NCBI GenBank assembly: GCA_947302205.1
Contig: CAMYVD010000010.1
Span: forward strand, 1-59,013
DNA: 59,013 nucleotides
Origin: an uncultured Bacteroidales bacterium
GTDB taxonomy: Bacteria; Bacteroidota; Bacteroidia; Bacteroidales; F082
Reading direction: 5' to 3'
A program made the translations under genes and the position numbers. The notes below the pieces were generated by a model that saw only the letters and a program-made list of their open reading frames with translations, was not told where the DNA came from and made no database searches. Positions within the stretch are counted from its first letter, which is position 1, and the number at the start of each line of letters is the position of its first letter. Shown here piece after piece: positions 17,601-26,229 of the stretch.

Positions 17601-18894
17601 CGAGGCCGACAAGGCTGGTCATCATATCGCCTACGGTGATGTGTTCGCCAACCCGACACCACGTCAGTTGGCTAACTTCCTCACTGGCGGCACCGTCAAT
17701 GAAGACGAAGAGGCCCGCAACCACAACTATGGCCCCATCAACAACATCCTCGAAAATAACACCCTCGACGCTTTCAAGAATGGAGAACAGCAACCCATTG
17801 GAAACGTGCTTATTACAGGAGCCACGGGCTTCTTGGGCATCCATATCCTCAAGGAACTCATCGACCGTAAGGATGTACCTGTCATCTGGTGCATGGTCAG
17901 GGCCGAGAACGAGGAAAAGGCCGAACGTCGCTTGAAGGGGATGCTGTATTACTACTTCAGCAACAACTATAACGAACTGTTTGGCAACCGCATACGCATC
18001 GTCAATGGTGACGTGACCCATGAAATCAAGGTGGACGGCAAAGTGGATACCGTTTTCAATTGCGCCGCTGTGGTGAAACACTTTTCCAAAGGAACCGAGA
18101 TTGAAGACGTCAACGTAGGCGGCGCATCGCATTGCGTCCAGTTCTGCCTGCTGAACCATGCCCGACTCATCCATGTATCCACTTACAGCACTGCTGGCAT
18201 GTCCATCAATGGGATGCCACCGGAGCATACAGTCTACACCGAGCAGAAACTCTATTTCGGTCAGAGCCTCAACAACCAATACATTCACTCCAAATTCATC
18301 TCTGAGCGCATCGTTCTCGATGCCATCGCCTTGCACAAGCTGAACGCCAAGGTGATGCGTGTTGGCAACCTGGCGCCTCGTTCCACCGATGGCGAGTTCC
18401 AGATCAACTTCCAGACGAACAGTGCCATGGGACGAATCCGAGTCTATCAGATGTTGGGCTGCTATCCTTACGAGTTGACCGGTGCCCCGATGGAGTTCTC
18501 CCCCATCAACGAAGTTGCGAAGGCCATCGTTTTGCTTTCGCAGACACCACAATCGTGCTGCCTGTTCCATCCGTTCAACGACCATTATGTGCATTTCGGA
18601 GATGTGTTGGCTGAATTGGGGAAAATCGGCGATGCACCGCGTCAGGTGGAGGCCGAAACCTTCGGCGAGGCTTTGGAAGCCGCCAAGCAAGACCCTGAAA
18701 AGGCCAAGCGCCTCTCCAGCCTGATTGCTTACCAAGACATGGCGCATGGACAAAAAGCCGTGATCATTCCCACCGACAACCAGTACACTTCACAAGTACT
18801 GTATCGCTTAGGATTCCATTGGTCGCCTACCTCATGGGACTACGTGGACCAGATGCTGGCTGCCATCGCGGGGTTTGGATATTTTGAACTGTAA
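11632..18894 (+). CDS. Bimodular non-ribosomal peptide synthetase A (C-A-T-C-A-T-R)
   Basis: A 2,420-residue cytoplasmic enzyme. Condensation 1 (about 1-420) has H125-H126-I-I-F-D-G; adenylation 1 (about 420-915) has Y-T-S-G-T-T-G-V-P-K-G and R-K-D-G-Q-V-K-I-R-G; carrier 1 (about 925-1000) has an unusual L-G-Y-A-G-L-T-S with Ser962. Condensation 2 (about 1020-1440) has H1146-H1147-x3-D-G; adenylation 2 (about 1440-1937) follows; carrier 2 has G-G-T-S-L with Ser1982. The end (2050-2420) is a thioester reductase with T-G-A-T-G-F-L-G and catalytic Y2217/K2221. It should join two amino acids and release an aldehyde or alcohol using NAD(P)H. The N-terminal condensation domain suggests capping by an acyl group. 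By-eye pocket codes: D-A-E-F-L-G-G-C-Y-K and D-V-M-F-A-G-V-V-F-K; substrates not assignable. Confidence 0.93.
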   Translation: MKTAPLTQSQVGVFAECMQNPGSNIYQPLNLLTFGKDIDLERLKSAILKALEAHPYANCRVKVNEEGVAEQYIEEAPFDIQIEEIKDIEAEKPHLFKKMALDGSQLLYFKLMSGPEANYLYFQFHHIIFDGASLRVLLRDMDNAYQGKKVDNEEISSIDFALKQFEQRQGELWKNDQQWFREHYVCDDVDTLLQPDLDEKEFRSHTIFRPLKVDTDAINRFCKEKKVNLSSFFTSAYALLMSRYTGDEQVLFSTIWHGRSDFHLTRSFGMFVSTVPAFYSVKDDMTVDDLFKQGDLDTEARKHSLYSYADFCSEQGIETHQMFVYQGKLFSDLKLDNKSVAIEQLTDNSTSDPLEVQVFQTEEQYIAILSHHAHRYSEDFVEQLMQSYETIISQMMDLDKPLKEIQIISEEQQHLLDSFNDTDSEYDESQTIVSLFKKQVELHPNKVAVVYQDKKYTYREVDTISDLIAYYLAAKGLGREDVVAILIPRSEWMAIASLSVMKAGCAYQPLDPSYPKERLEFMLQDSGTKLLIADETLLPLVEFYKGDVLLTKDITPSLANPVELIGPEPHSLMTMIYTSGTTGVPKGCQIEHRNVVAFCHMHQHCHNITENSCIAAYASFGFDASIEELFGALTIGAELHIIPEEIRLDLMALNDYFEANHITHSFMTTQVAYQFATNFECKSLQRLLTGGEKLASFIPPKGFVVANGYGPSESICYVTNFDVTEERKNIPIGKAQRNVKCYIVDKFGHRLPVGATGELWVASPQVTRGYLNRPEKTAEVYLTNPFDQGEKYERVYRSGDIVRYLPSGDIEFVGRKDGQVKIRGFRVELKEVESVIRQFPSIKDVTVQAFDEANGGKFIAAYVVSDETVDINALNNFIMDEKPPYMVPAVTMQIERIPLNQNQKVDKKALPKPEKPADSAAQDDVHVPMNVLEQEIHDIIAEIIGNQDFGVTTVLGYAGLTSIMAIKLAIQINKRFGVTLDSKSLAKTGTIQSIENEILTRLISGEIVKQEATEEVHADMSNIPLSYAQMGVYVECMKKPESTLYNIPSLVRFPKDTDTTLLAQAVETVIKVHPQMRAHFGSAGSEIIQIVDLEQPIEVAQSHRSEAEMEQYKREFVKPYNLRQGPLYRMEIVTTEQWVYLLHDVHHLVFDGGSFDLFMNQLCDLMNGKEIEAEAYSYADFVAAEKAAESSAEHAAAKDFFQERLGNLEGATEIPSDLTNPKEQGIIETVISRLDFDAVERFCRQHNLSPAHLTLAATFYALSRFTNNEQLCITTLSNGRSDLRISNTIGMFVNTLALSAEIGEQSVMEFLNETSKNFDETLRHEYYPFAQIVNDYDISAEIMFAYQVGVVSNYVCKGQTLEVENLELDVPKFRIAFYIINDETGKPCVCIQYDNGRYSRELMQHLAQSVGNAVEAFIRQPEMKLQQVSLLDAEQTTLLDSFNQTEVPYDNTQTIVSLFRKQVAETPDNMAVVYHDNKYTYREVDDITERMAAYIVSKGLGKEDVVSILIPRCEWMPIAALGVLKAGCAYQPLDPSYPAERLNFMMKDANAKLLIADEGLRSIVDEYQGEVLLTKDIDMLPSAEPVKADITPSSLFILLYTSGSTGTPKGCQLEHRNLVAFCHYYQKYFGLTANDKVAAYASYGFDVHMMDLYTPLTSGACVHIIGDDIRLNLPELNDYFNQQGITHSFITTQVGYQFATNVENHSLRCFAVGGEKLSALNPPTNYNMYNVYGPTECTVFITNYWVKDYELDIPIGKPLDNLKLYIVDKQFNRLPVGAMGELWVAGPQVSRGYLNRPEKTAETYIRNPFSDDPKYSRVYRTGDIVRYLPDGNIQFIGRRDGQVKIRGFRIELKEVEAVIRQFPGIKDATVQAFEYENGGKYIAAYIVSDEKVDVKQLNDFIGQQKPPYMIPAATMQIESIPLNQNQKVNRKALPAPVIQAADHEYVEPANDVERLFCKIFGDILTMDKIGATDNFFELGGTSLMVTRVIIEADKAGHHIAYGDVFANPTPRQLANFLTGGTVNEDEEARNHNYGPINNILENNTLDAFKNGEQQPIGNVLITGATGFLGIHILKELIDRKDVPVIWCMVRAENEEKAERRLKGMLYYYFSNNYNELFGNRIRIVNGDVTHEIKVDGKVDTVFNCAAVVKHFSKGTEIEDVNVGGASHCVQFCLLNHARLIHVSTYSTAGMSINGMPPEHTVYTEQKLYFGQSLNNQYIHSKFISERIVLDAIALHKLNAKVMRVGNLAPRSTDGEFQINFQTNSAMGRIRVYQMLGCYPYELTGAPMEFSPINEVAKAIVLLSQTPQSCCLFHPFNDHYVHFGDVLAELGKIGDAPRQVEAETFGEALEAAKQDPEKAKRLSSLIAYQDMAHGQKAVIIPTDNQYTSQVLYRLGFHWSPTSWDYVDQMLAAIAGFGYFEL
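17434..17474 (+). repeat. 41-bp stretch identical in both NRPS genes (copy 1)
   Basis: This segment, after the adenylation 2 domain and leading into carrier 2, is identical base for base to 24726-24766 in the second NRPS. Flanking sequence is similar but diverged, with many silent changes. It is the clearest trace of duplication or gene conversion between the tandem genes. Confidence 0.85.
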
Positions 18895-18941
18895 ATATAC
18901 GAAGTATTTCACCAAATGAATTAATCATAAAATAACACAAT

Positions 18942-21900
18942 ATGAAAGCAGTAGCTCCCTTGTCAAAATCGCAATTAGGTATTTATGCCGAATGTGTACA
19001 ACATGAAAACGAGGTTTTCTATAACCTTCCGTTTCTTTTTGTCTTTGACGGCAGCCTCGATGCCGACCGTTTGTGCCGCGCCATCGAAACAACGATAAAG
19101 GCGCACCCAACTTTCTTTACCCGAATTGGGGTGACTGACGATGGCGAACCCTTCCAGTCCGTCGATATGGAAAAGGAGGACTTCAGCCTTACTGTCGAAC
19201 AGGTTATAGACCTTGAGGCCGAGAAGCAGAAATTCATCGAGCCGTTCCAGCTTAATGGTGGCAGACTATTTCGTGCCAAAGTGATGCGCGATGCGGAACA
19301 TATCTATTGGTTCTTCGACACACATCATATCATCTTCGACGGCGTTTCACAGAATCTCATGCTTCACGATGTGGAAGCGGCCTACGACGGCGGCTCGCTT
19401 GCTCCCGAGGAAATGTCGATGCGGGAACTGGCCCTTGCCGAGGCTGAGATGCGCAAAACGCCAGCCTTCGAGGAAGGCAAACAATGGTATGCCCAAAACT
19501 TCGACTGTGGTGACACGTTCACCCAACTCATACCTGACCTCGAAGGCACGGAACGCTCCGAGTCCAACATAGTTCGCGCGCTCAGCATTGACAAGGAAAA
19601 GGTAGAGGCTTTCTGCAAGACCAACGGCATCTATAAGAACACCCTCTTCACAGCGGCATACGCCTATCTCCTGGCGAAGTACAACAATGAGCAGGAGGCG
19701 CTGTTTACCACAGTCTACAACGGACGCACCGAACCGAAGTTCCAACATTCCGTTGGCATGACGGTGAAGACTCTGCCCGTTTACGCCAAGTTCAGCAACG
19801 ACACCTCTGTGCTTGACTTCCTGAAAGCAAGCCAAGAGCAGATGACCGGCTGTCGCGAGCACGACGTCTATGCCTACAGCGACCTGATGGCCGACCTCAA
19901 CCTGCAATGCAACACCTTGTTTGCGTGGCGGGGAGAGATGCTTGGCGACACTCAACTGATGGGGAAACCTTTGCAGACCATACAACTCCGTAACTTCACC
20001 CTGGAAGTACCATTCTGTCTGACGGCCTGTACCGTCGGCAATCAGTATCATGTCAGGGCAGAATACAACTCCAGCGCATACTCTGAGGCGCTGATCAGTC
20101 AGTTCGTAGAGAGCTACGAAGCCACTTTAGAGGGCCTCCTCAGTCAAGCGAACCTGTGCGACATCGACGTCACAACAGCTTCGCAAGTAGAACTGCTTGA
20201 CAGTTTTAACCAAACTGACAATCCTTACGACAACACACAGACCATCGTATCGTTGTTCCGCCAACAAGCCAAGGCTACGCCCGACAAGACCGCTGTGGTC
20301 TTCAAGGACAAGCAATTCACATACGCCGAACTGGATGAGATAAGCGAACGCATTGCAAGCTATATCGCATCGAAAGGATTAGGACGTGAGGATGTTGTAG
20401 CCATTTTGATAGCCCGTTCAGAATGGATGGCCATTGCTTCGTTAGGTGTGCTGAAGGCAGGCTGTGCTTATCAGCCGTTGGACCCGAGTTATCCCGCCGA
20501 GCGTCTGAACTTCATGATGAAGGATACGGCCTCCAGGCTGTTGATTGCCGACGAGGAACTCTGTTCCATCGTGGATGAATACAAGGGTGAAGTGTTGTTC
20601 ACCAAAGACATTGAGAAGCTGAAGGATTTCAAGGATCATGATGAACCCAAGCCTGAGAGCCTCTTTACGCTCATCTACACCAGTGGCTCTACAGGAGTAC
20701 CGAAGGGATGTCAACTCGAGCATCGGAATGTGGTGGCTTTCAGCCACATGCATCAACACGCACTGCATGTCGAAGCAGATAGTCGCGTAGGTGCGTATGC
20801 CAGTTACGGTTTCGATGCCTGTTTGCTTGAATTATGGCCACCGCTTATGATGGGTGCCACCGTCTATATCATTCCAGAGGAGATTCGCCTCGACCTCATC
20901 GCCCTTAACGACTATTTTGAACAGAACGGCATCACCCATACGTTTATGACGACGCAAGTGGCACGTTCTTTTGTCAACGATATTCCCAATCACTCCCTGA
21001 AGGCCTTTATCACAGGCGGTGAGAAACTGGCAGATGTCACTCCTCCACCCTATTTGCTCCTGAACGGCTATGGTCCTTCAGAGAGTATCTGCTATGTGAC
21101 GGCATTTGCCGTGAAGGAGAATCTAAAGAACATCCCCATTGGAAAGGCCGTGGAGAATATGCATCTTTACATTATGGATGCTTACGGGCATAGGTTGCCT
21201 GTTGGTGCAGCCGGTGAGCTATGGGTCAATGGTCCTCAAGTGGGACGTGGCTATCTGAATCGTCCGGAAAAGACAGCCGAGGCTTTCATTGAGACACCTT
21301 GGGGTCGCTGCTACCGCACTGGCGACATCGTGCGCTACCTACCTGATGGGAATATCCAATTTGTGGGTCGCCGCGACGGACAGGTGAAGATTCGCGGTTT
21401 CCGCATCGAACTCACCGAAGTCGAGGCGGTCATCCGCCAATTCCCGGGCATCAAAGATGTCACCGTGCAGGCTTTCGACTATGAGAATGGCGGCAAGTTC
21501 ATCGCGGCATACATCGTGTCCGATGAAACCGTCGATATCAATGCGTTGAACAGCTTCATCATGGAGGAAAAACCGCCTTACATGGTGCCCGCTGTGACGA
21601 TGCAAATCGACAAGATTCCGCTCAACCAGAACCAGAAGGTGAACAAGAAAGCCCTTCCGAAACCTGAAATGAAAGCGGAAGAAGTTGTGGAGAGTAACGT
21701 GCCGATGAATGTGCTGGAAAAGGAAATTCACGGCATCATCGCACAAATCATCAACACTGAGGACTTTGGCGTTACGACGATATTGGGCTATGTCGGCCTT
21801 ACCTCCATCATGGCCATCAAGGTGGCCATCCAGATTAACAAGCGCTTTGGCGTGACCCTCGATTCCAAGGCTTTGGCCAAGTCTGGCAGTGTACAAAGCA

Positions 21901-24900
21901 TCGAGAACGAGATTCTGAGTGCACTGATGAGTGGAGGCGCTTCAAAACAGGAAGAAGCAGAGACGGCACATGCCGACATGAGCAACATTCCGTTGTCGTA
22001 TGCTCAGATGGGTGTTTATGTGGATTCCATCAAGAACCCCGAATCTACCATATATAACACGCCAGTCATTATCCGTTTCCCCAAAGATGTGGACATCAAG
22101 TTGCTGACCAAGGCTGTGGAGACCCTCGTCAAGACGCATCCTCAGCTACAGGCACATTTTGGAAGTGCAGGGTCTGAGATTGTCCAGATTGTGGACCTTG
22201 AGCAACCTGTAGAGATTTCCCAAAGCCAGTGCAAGGAGGAAGACATACCTCATTACAAGTGGGAGTTCGTCAAGCCCTTCAACTTGAGGCAAGGACCGCT
22301 CTACCGCGTGGAGGTTGTCACCACCGAGGAGTGGGTATATCTGATGATGGACATCCATCACCTCGTCGTTGACGGTGGTTCCTTCGACCTGATTCTGTCG
22401 CAGTTGTTTGACCTGCTCAACGGCAAGGAGATCGAACCAGAGACCTTCACCTACGCCGACTTCGTGGCTGCACAGAAAGCTGCTGAAAGCAGTGAGGAAT
22501 TTGCCGCTGCCCAAAACTTCTTCCAAGAGCGTTTGGGCAAGGTGGAGGGCGTAACGGAGGTTCCAGCCGACCTGACCAATCCCAAGGAGCAAGGCACCTT
22601 AGGTACCTTGTATACACCGTTGGATTTCACGGCCATCGAAAACTTCTGTCGTCAGCACAACATCTCTCCGGCACACCACATCCTTGCTGCCACCTTCTAT
22701 GCACTGTCACGCTTTACCAATAGCGAAGAGCTGTGCATCACCACCATCAGTAACGGACGTTCCGATTTGCGCATCAGCAACACCGTCGGCATGTTCGTCA
22801 ACACGCTGGCATTGAGTGCCACCATTGGTGATCAGAGTGTCATGGAGTTTATCAACGAAACCAGCAAGAACTTCGAAGAGACGTTGCAGCACGAGACTTA
22901 TCCGTTTACACGCATCGCTTCCGACTATGACCTCACCGCAGAAATCATGTTCGCCTACCAAATGGGCATCATCGATGACTATAAATATAAAGGTGAGACG
23001 ATACCCGTTGAGACCTTCGAGTCGGACACGCCGAAGTTCCGCATCGCCTTCTTCATCATGAACGACGAGTCGGGTAAGCCGAGCATCTGCTTGCAGTATG
23101 ACAACGGACGCTACAGCCACGAGTTGATGGAATGTCTGGCACAGTCCATCAGCAACGCTGCCAATGCTTTCATCAGCAATCCCGCAACACCGCTGAAGAA
23201 CGTGTCGCTGCTCGACACCAAACAGGTTGCATTACTCGACAGTTTCAACCAAAACGATGTCGATTATGACAACACCCAGACTGTTGTGTCACTCTTCCGC
23301 CGTCAGGTTGAGCTGCATCCCGACAACATCGCCATGGTCTATCACGACATCCGTCTGACCTATAAGCAGGTCGATGAGCTGTCGGAGCGTATTGCACAAT
23401 ATGTCCAGTCATTAGGTCTCGGCAAAGAGGATGTGGTATCCATTCTGATTCCACGCAGCAAGTGGATGGTAGTGGCCTCCATAGGTGTGCTGAAAGCTGG
23501 TTGCGCCTACCAACCTCTTGACCCGAGTTATCCCGCTGAGCGTCTGAACTTTATGATGCAGGATGCCAACGCCAAGCTGCTCATTGCCGACGATGAGCTG
23601 TGTCACATCGTAGATGAATACCAAGGCAAGGTGCTGCTGACCAAGGACATCGACGCCCTGCCTGCTGCCACGGCACCTGTCAAGGCAGAAATTACGCCAT
23701 CGTCGCTGTTTATCATGCTCTACACCTCAGGCTCTACAGGTACGCCCAAGGGCTGTCAGCTGGAGCACGGCAACCTAGTATGCTTCTGCCATTGGTACCA
23801 GCGTTACTACGATCTGAAGCCTGAGCACAAGGTGGCCGCATACGCCAGCTACGGTTTCGACGCTTGTATGATGGATATGTATCCGGCACTTACATGCGGT
23901 GCTACCGTCGTCATTGTGGGCGAGGATATCCGACTGAACCTTCCTGACTTGAATGTCTATTTCAACGAGGAGGGCGTGACGCATTCATTCATGACCACAC
24001 AGGTGGGTTGTCAGTTTGCGATGAATTGCGACAATCATTCTCTGCATCACCTCTCCGTAGGTGGCGAGAAAATCCTGCCCCTCACGCCGCCCACTGCATA
24101 TCAACTACACAACGGCTATGGTCCTACGGAATGTACGATTTTCACTACCACATACCCGTTGACGGAGTTCGAGCAGAACGCCCCCATCGGCAAACCTCTC
24201 GACAATTTCCGCTTGTATATCGTCGATAAGCAGCTGAACCGTCTGCCGGTAGGTGCCGTGGGTGAGCTTTGGGTCAGTGGCCCGCAGGTAAGCCGTGGCT
24301 ATCTGAATCGTCCCGAGAAGACCGCAGAGACCTATCTGCCAAATCCGTTTACGACCGACGCAAAATACAGCCGTGTCTATCGTACGGGCGACATCGTGCG
24401 CTATCTGTCCGATGGCAACATCCAGTTTGTGGGGCGTCGCGACGGACAGGTGAAGATTCGTGGCTTCCGCATCGAATTGAAGGAGGTAGAGGCTGTCATC
24501 CGCGAGTATCCTGGCATCAAGGATGCTACCGTCCAGGCTTTCGACTACGAGAACGGCGGCAAGTTCATCGCCGCATACATCGTCAGCGACGAGCAGGTGG
24601 ACATCAAGGAGCTGAACGCCTTCATCGGCAAGCAGAAACCGCCCTACATGATTCCCGCCGCCACCATGCAGATTGACGCCATCCCGCTGAACCAGAACCA
24701 GAAAGTGAACCGAAAGGCTTTGCCTGCTCCTGTCATTCAGGCGGCAGACCACGAATATGTGGAGCCTGCCAACGAAGTGGAGAGACAGTTTTGCAAGATT
24801 TTCGGCGACATCCTGTCGTTGGATAAGGTAAGCGCCACCGACAATTTCTTCGAGATGGGCGGTACGTCGCTTATGGTGACCAAGGTCATCATCGAGGCCG

Positions 24901-26189
24901 ACAAGGCTGGCTACCATGTGATTTATGGCGATGTGTTCACTCATCCTACGCCGCGTATGCTGGCACAGTTCGTGACTGGCGAGACTCCCACTGAAGACTC
25001 CGACGTCAATATAACCAAGTTTGACTACTCCGGTATCGACGCCATCCTGCAACGGAACAATATTGAGACCTTCCTCAAGGGTGAGCGTCAGCAGTTGGGT
25101 AATGTCCTTCTTACCGGTGCCACTGGCTACCTTGGCATCCATGTGCTGCGCGAGCTCATCGATTCCGATGCCACAACCATCACCTGTCTCGTTCGTGGCA
25201 AGGATCAGCCTTCTGCCGAGCATCGTCTCAAGAACCTGCTGTTCTACTATTTTGAGAAGTCATTCAAGGAGCTCTTCGGCACCCGCCTCTTTGTGGTGAA
25301 TGCCGACGTGACGCAGGAAATCAATGTTGATAGTCCTATCGACACCGTCTTCAATTGTGCTGCCAACGTGAAGCACTTCTCCAAGGGAACCGACATCGAG
25401 GACGTGAATATAGGCGGTGCACAGCGTTGCGTGGAGTTCTGTCTGAAAACTGGTGCCCGACTGGTGCATATCTCTACGACTTCAGTGGGCGAAATATGGA
25501 TTATCCATAACGATGGCGAGCAGGTACCCAAGCTCGACGAGCGCAAGCTGTGGTTCGGACAGTTCCTCGACAACCGTTATATCAACTCCAAGTTCCTGGC
25601 TGAGCGTCTAGTACTCGATGCCGTTGCCCATCACGGACTGAGTGCTAAGGTGATGCGTGTGGGTAATCTCGCGCCACGCAGCTACGACGGTGAGTTCCAG
25701 GTTAACTTCAACAGCAACAGCTACATGGGACGCCTTAGAGTGTTCCACGTGCTGGGCTGCTGCCCCTACGACAGCTATGACGAGCTAACCGAGATGTCGC
25801 CTATCGACCAAACGGCCAAGGCTGTGGTGACCCTCGCAGCGACGCCAAAGGAATGCACCGTCTTCCAGCCCTTCAATAACCACACAGAACTGCTGGGCGA
25901 CGTGCTCCAACTTATGGCGAAGGTGGGCAAAATAATACGATTTGTTGAAAATGATGAATTCAGCAAGGCCATAGATGAGGCCGGAAAAGACCCTGAAAAG
26001 GCCAAGCTGCTCTCTGCCGTTTTGGCCTACCAGGATGTTACCCACGGACAAAAGTCCGCCATCATCGAACGTGACAACCGCTACACCTGCAATGTCCTAC
26101 ACCGCCTCGGCTTCCACTGGTCGAGCACTTCGTGGGATTACGTGGATCAAATGCTGAAGGCCATCTCCGGCTTTGGTTATTTCGATTAA
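18942..26189 (+). CDS. Bimodular non-ribosomal peptide synthetase B (C-A-T-C-A-T-R), paralogue of A
   Basis: A 2,415-residue enzyme, collinear with NRPS A across all seven domains. Condensation motifs are H128-H129-I-I-F-D-G and H1139-H1140-L-V-V-D-G. Carrier serines are Ser955 (atypical L-G-Y-V-G-L-T-S) and Ser1976 (standard G-G-T-S-L). The terminal reductase has T-G-A-T-G-Y-L-G at 2058 and catalytic Y2213/K2217. By-eye pocket codes are D-A-L-F-I-G-G-C-Y-K and D-A-M-F-S-G-G-I-F-K, different from those of A, so a different dipeptide is likely. Condensation 1 is the region most unlike NRPS A, which may mean a different N-terminal cap. It starts 47 bp after A and has its own release domain, so it probably works independently. 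No epimerase or thioesterase domain is present. Confidence 0.93.
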   Translation: MKAVAPLSKSQLGIYAECVQHENEVFYNLPFLFVFDGSLDADRLCRAIETTIKAHPTFFTRIGVTDDGEPFQSVDMEKEDFSLTVEQVIDLEAEKQKFIEPFQLNGGRLFRAKVMRDAEHIYWFFDTHHIIFDGVSQNLMLHDVEAAYDGGSLAPEEMSMRELALAEAEMRKTPAFEEGKQWYAQNFDCGDTFTQLIPDLEGTERSESNIVRALSIDKEKVEAFCKTNGIYKNTLFTAAYAYLLAKYNNEQEALFTTVYNGRTEPKFQHSVGMTVKTLPVYAKFSNDTSVLDFLKASQEQMTGCREHDVYAYSDLMADLNLQCNTLFAWRGEMLGDTQLMGKPLQTIQLRNFTLEVPFCLTACTVGNQYHVRAEYNSSAYSEALISQFVESYEATLEGLLSQANLCDIDVTTASQVELLDSFNQTDNPYDNTQTIVSLFRQQAKATPDKTAVVFKDKQFTYAELDEISERIASYIASKGLGREDVVAILIARSEWMAIASLGVLKAGCAYQPLDPSYPAERLNFMMKDTASRLLIADEELCSIVDEYKGEVLFTKDIEKLKDFKDHDEPKPESLFTLIYTSGSTGVPKGCQLEHRNVVAFSHMHQHALHVEADSRVGAYASYGFDACLLELWPPLMMGATVYIIPEEIRLDLIALNDYFEQNGITHTFMTTQVARSFVNDIPNHSLKAFITGGEKLADVTPPPYLLLNGYGPSESICYVTAFAVKENLKNIPIGKAVENMHLYIMDAYGHRLPVGAAGELWVNGPQVGRGYLNRPEKTAEAFIETPWGRCYRTGDIVRYLPDGNIQFVGRRDGQVKIRGFRIELTEVEAVIRQFPGIKDVTVQAFDYENGGKFIAAYIVSDETVDINALNSFIMEEKPPYMVPAVTMQIDKIPLNQNQKVNKKALPKPEMKAEEVVESNVPMNVLEKEIHGIIAQIINTEDFGVTTILGYVGLTSIMAIKVAIQINKRFGVTLDSKALAKSGSVQSIENEILSALMSGGASKQEEAETAHADMSNIPLSYAQMGVYVDSIKNPESTIYNTPVIIRFPKDVDIKLLTKAVETLVKTHPQLQAHFGSAGSEIVQIVDLEQPVEISQSQCKEEDIPHYKWEFVKPFNLRQGPLYRVEVVTTEEWVYLMMDIHHLVVDGGSFDLILSQLFDLLNGKEIEPETFTYADFVAAQKAAESSEEFAAAQNFFQERLGKVEGVTEVPADLTNPKEQGTLGTLYTPLDFTAIENFCRQHNISPAHHILAATFYALSRFTNSEELCITTISNGRSDLRISNTVGMFVNTLALSATIGDQSVMEFINETSKNFEETLQHETYPFTRIASDYDLTAEIMFAYQMGIIDDYKYKGETIPVETFESDTPKFRIAFFIMNDESGKPSICLQYDNGRYSHELMECLAQSISNAANAFISNPATPLKNVSLLDTKQVALLDSFNQNDVDYDNTQTVVSLFRRQVELHPDNIAMVYHDIRLTYKQVDELSERIAQYVQSLGLGKEDVVSILIPRSKWMVVASIGVLKAGCAYQPLDPSYPAERLNFMMQDANAKLLIADDELCHIVDEYQGKVLLTKDIDALPAATAPVKAEITPSSLFIMLYTSGSTGTPKGCQLEHGNLVCFCHWYQRYYDLKPEHKVAAYASYGFDACMMDMYPALTCGATVVIVGEDIRLNLPDLNVYFNEEGVTHSFMTTQVGCQFAMNCDNHSLHHLSVGGEKILPLTPPTAYQLHNGYGPTECTIFTTTYPLTEFEQNAPIGKPLDNFRLYIVDKQLNRLPVGAVGELWVSGPQVSRGYLNRPEKTAETYLPNPFTTDAKYSRVYRTGDIVRYLSDGNIQFVGRRDGQVKIRGFRIELKEVEAVIREYPGIKDATVQAFDYENGGKFIAAYIVSDEQVDIKELNAFIGKQKPPYMIPAATMQIDAIPLNQNQKVNRKALPAPVIQAADHEYVEPANEVERQFCKIFGDILSLDKVSATDNFFEMGGTSLMVTKVIIEADKAGYHVIYGDVFTHPTPRMLAQFVTGETPTEDSDVNITKFDYSGIDAILQRNNIETFLKGERQQLGNVLLTGATGYLGIHVLRELIDSDATTITCLVRGKDQPSAEHRLKNLLFYYFEKSFKELFGTRLFVVNADVTQEINVDSPIDTVFNCAANVKHFSKGTDIEDVNIGGAQRCVEFCLKTGARLVHISTTSVGEIWIIHNDGEQVPKLDERKLWFGQFLDNRYINSKFLAERLVLDAVAHHGLSAKVMRVGNLAPRSYDGEFQVNFNSNSYMGRLRVFHVLGCCPYDSYDELTEMSPIDQTAKAVVTLAATPKECTVFQPFNNHTELLGDVLQLMAKVGKIIRFVENDEFSKAIDEAGKDPEKAKLLSAVLAYQDVTHGQKSAIIERDNRYTCNVLHRLGFHWSSTSWDYVDQMLKAISGFGYFD
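24726..24766 (+). repeat. 41-bp stretch identical in both NRPS genes (copy 2)
   Basis: Identical to 17434-17474; both sit between adenylation 2 and carrier 2. Confidence 0.85.
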
Positions 26190-26229
26190 ACAAATTAGAT
26201 TATTATAAAACCTCAAAAACTGAAACAAT

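Noticed and set aside
17521-18753. A 410-codon open frame antisense to the NRPS A reductase
   Set aside because: The sense strand has clear carrier and reductase motifs; the antisense frame has none. Similar frames at 15418-16476 and 24105-25223 were dropped for the same reason.
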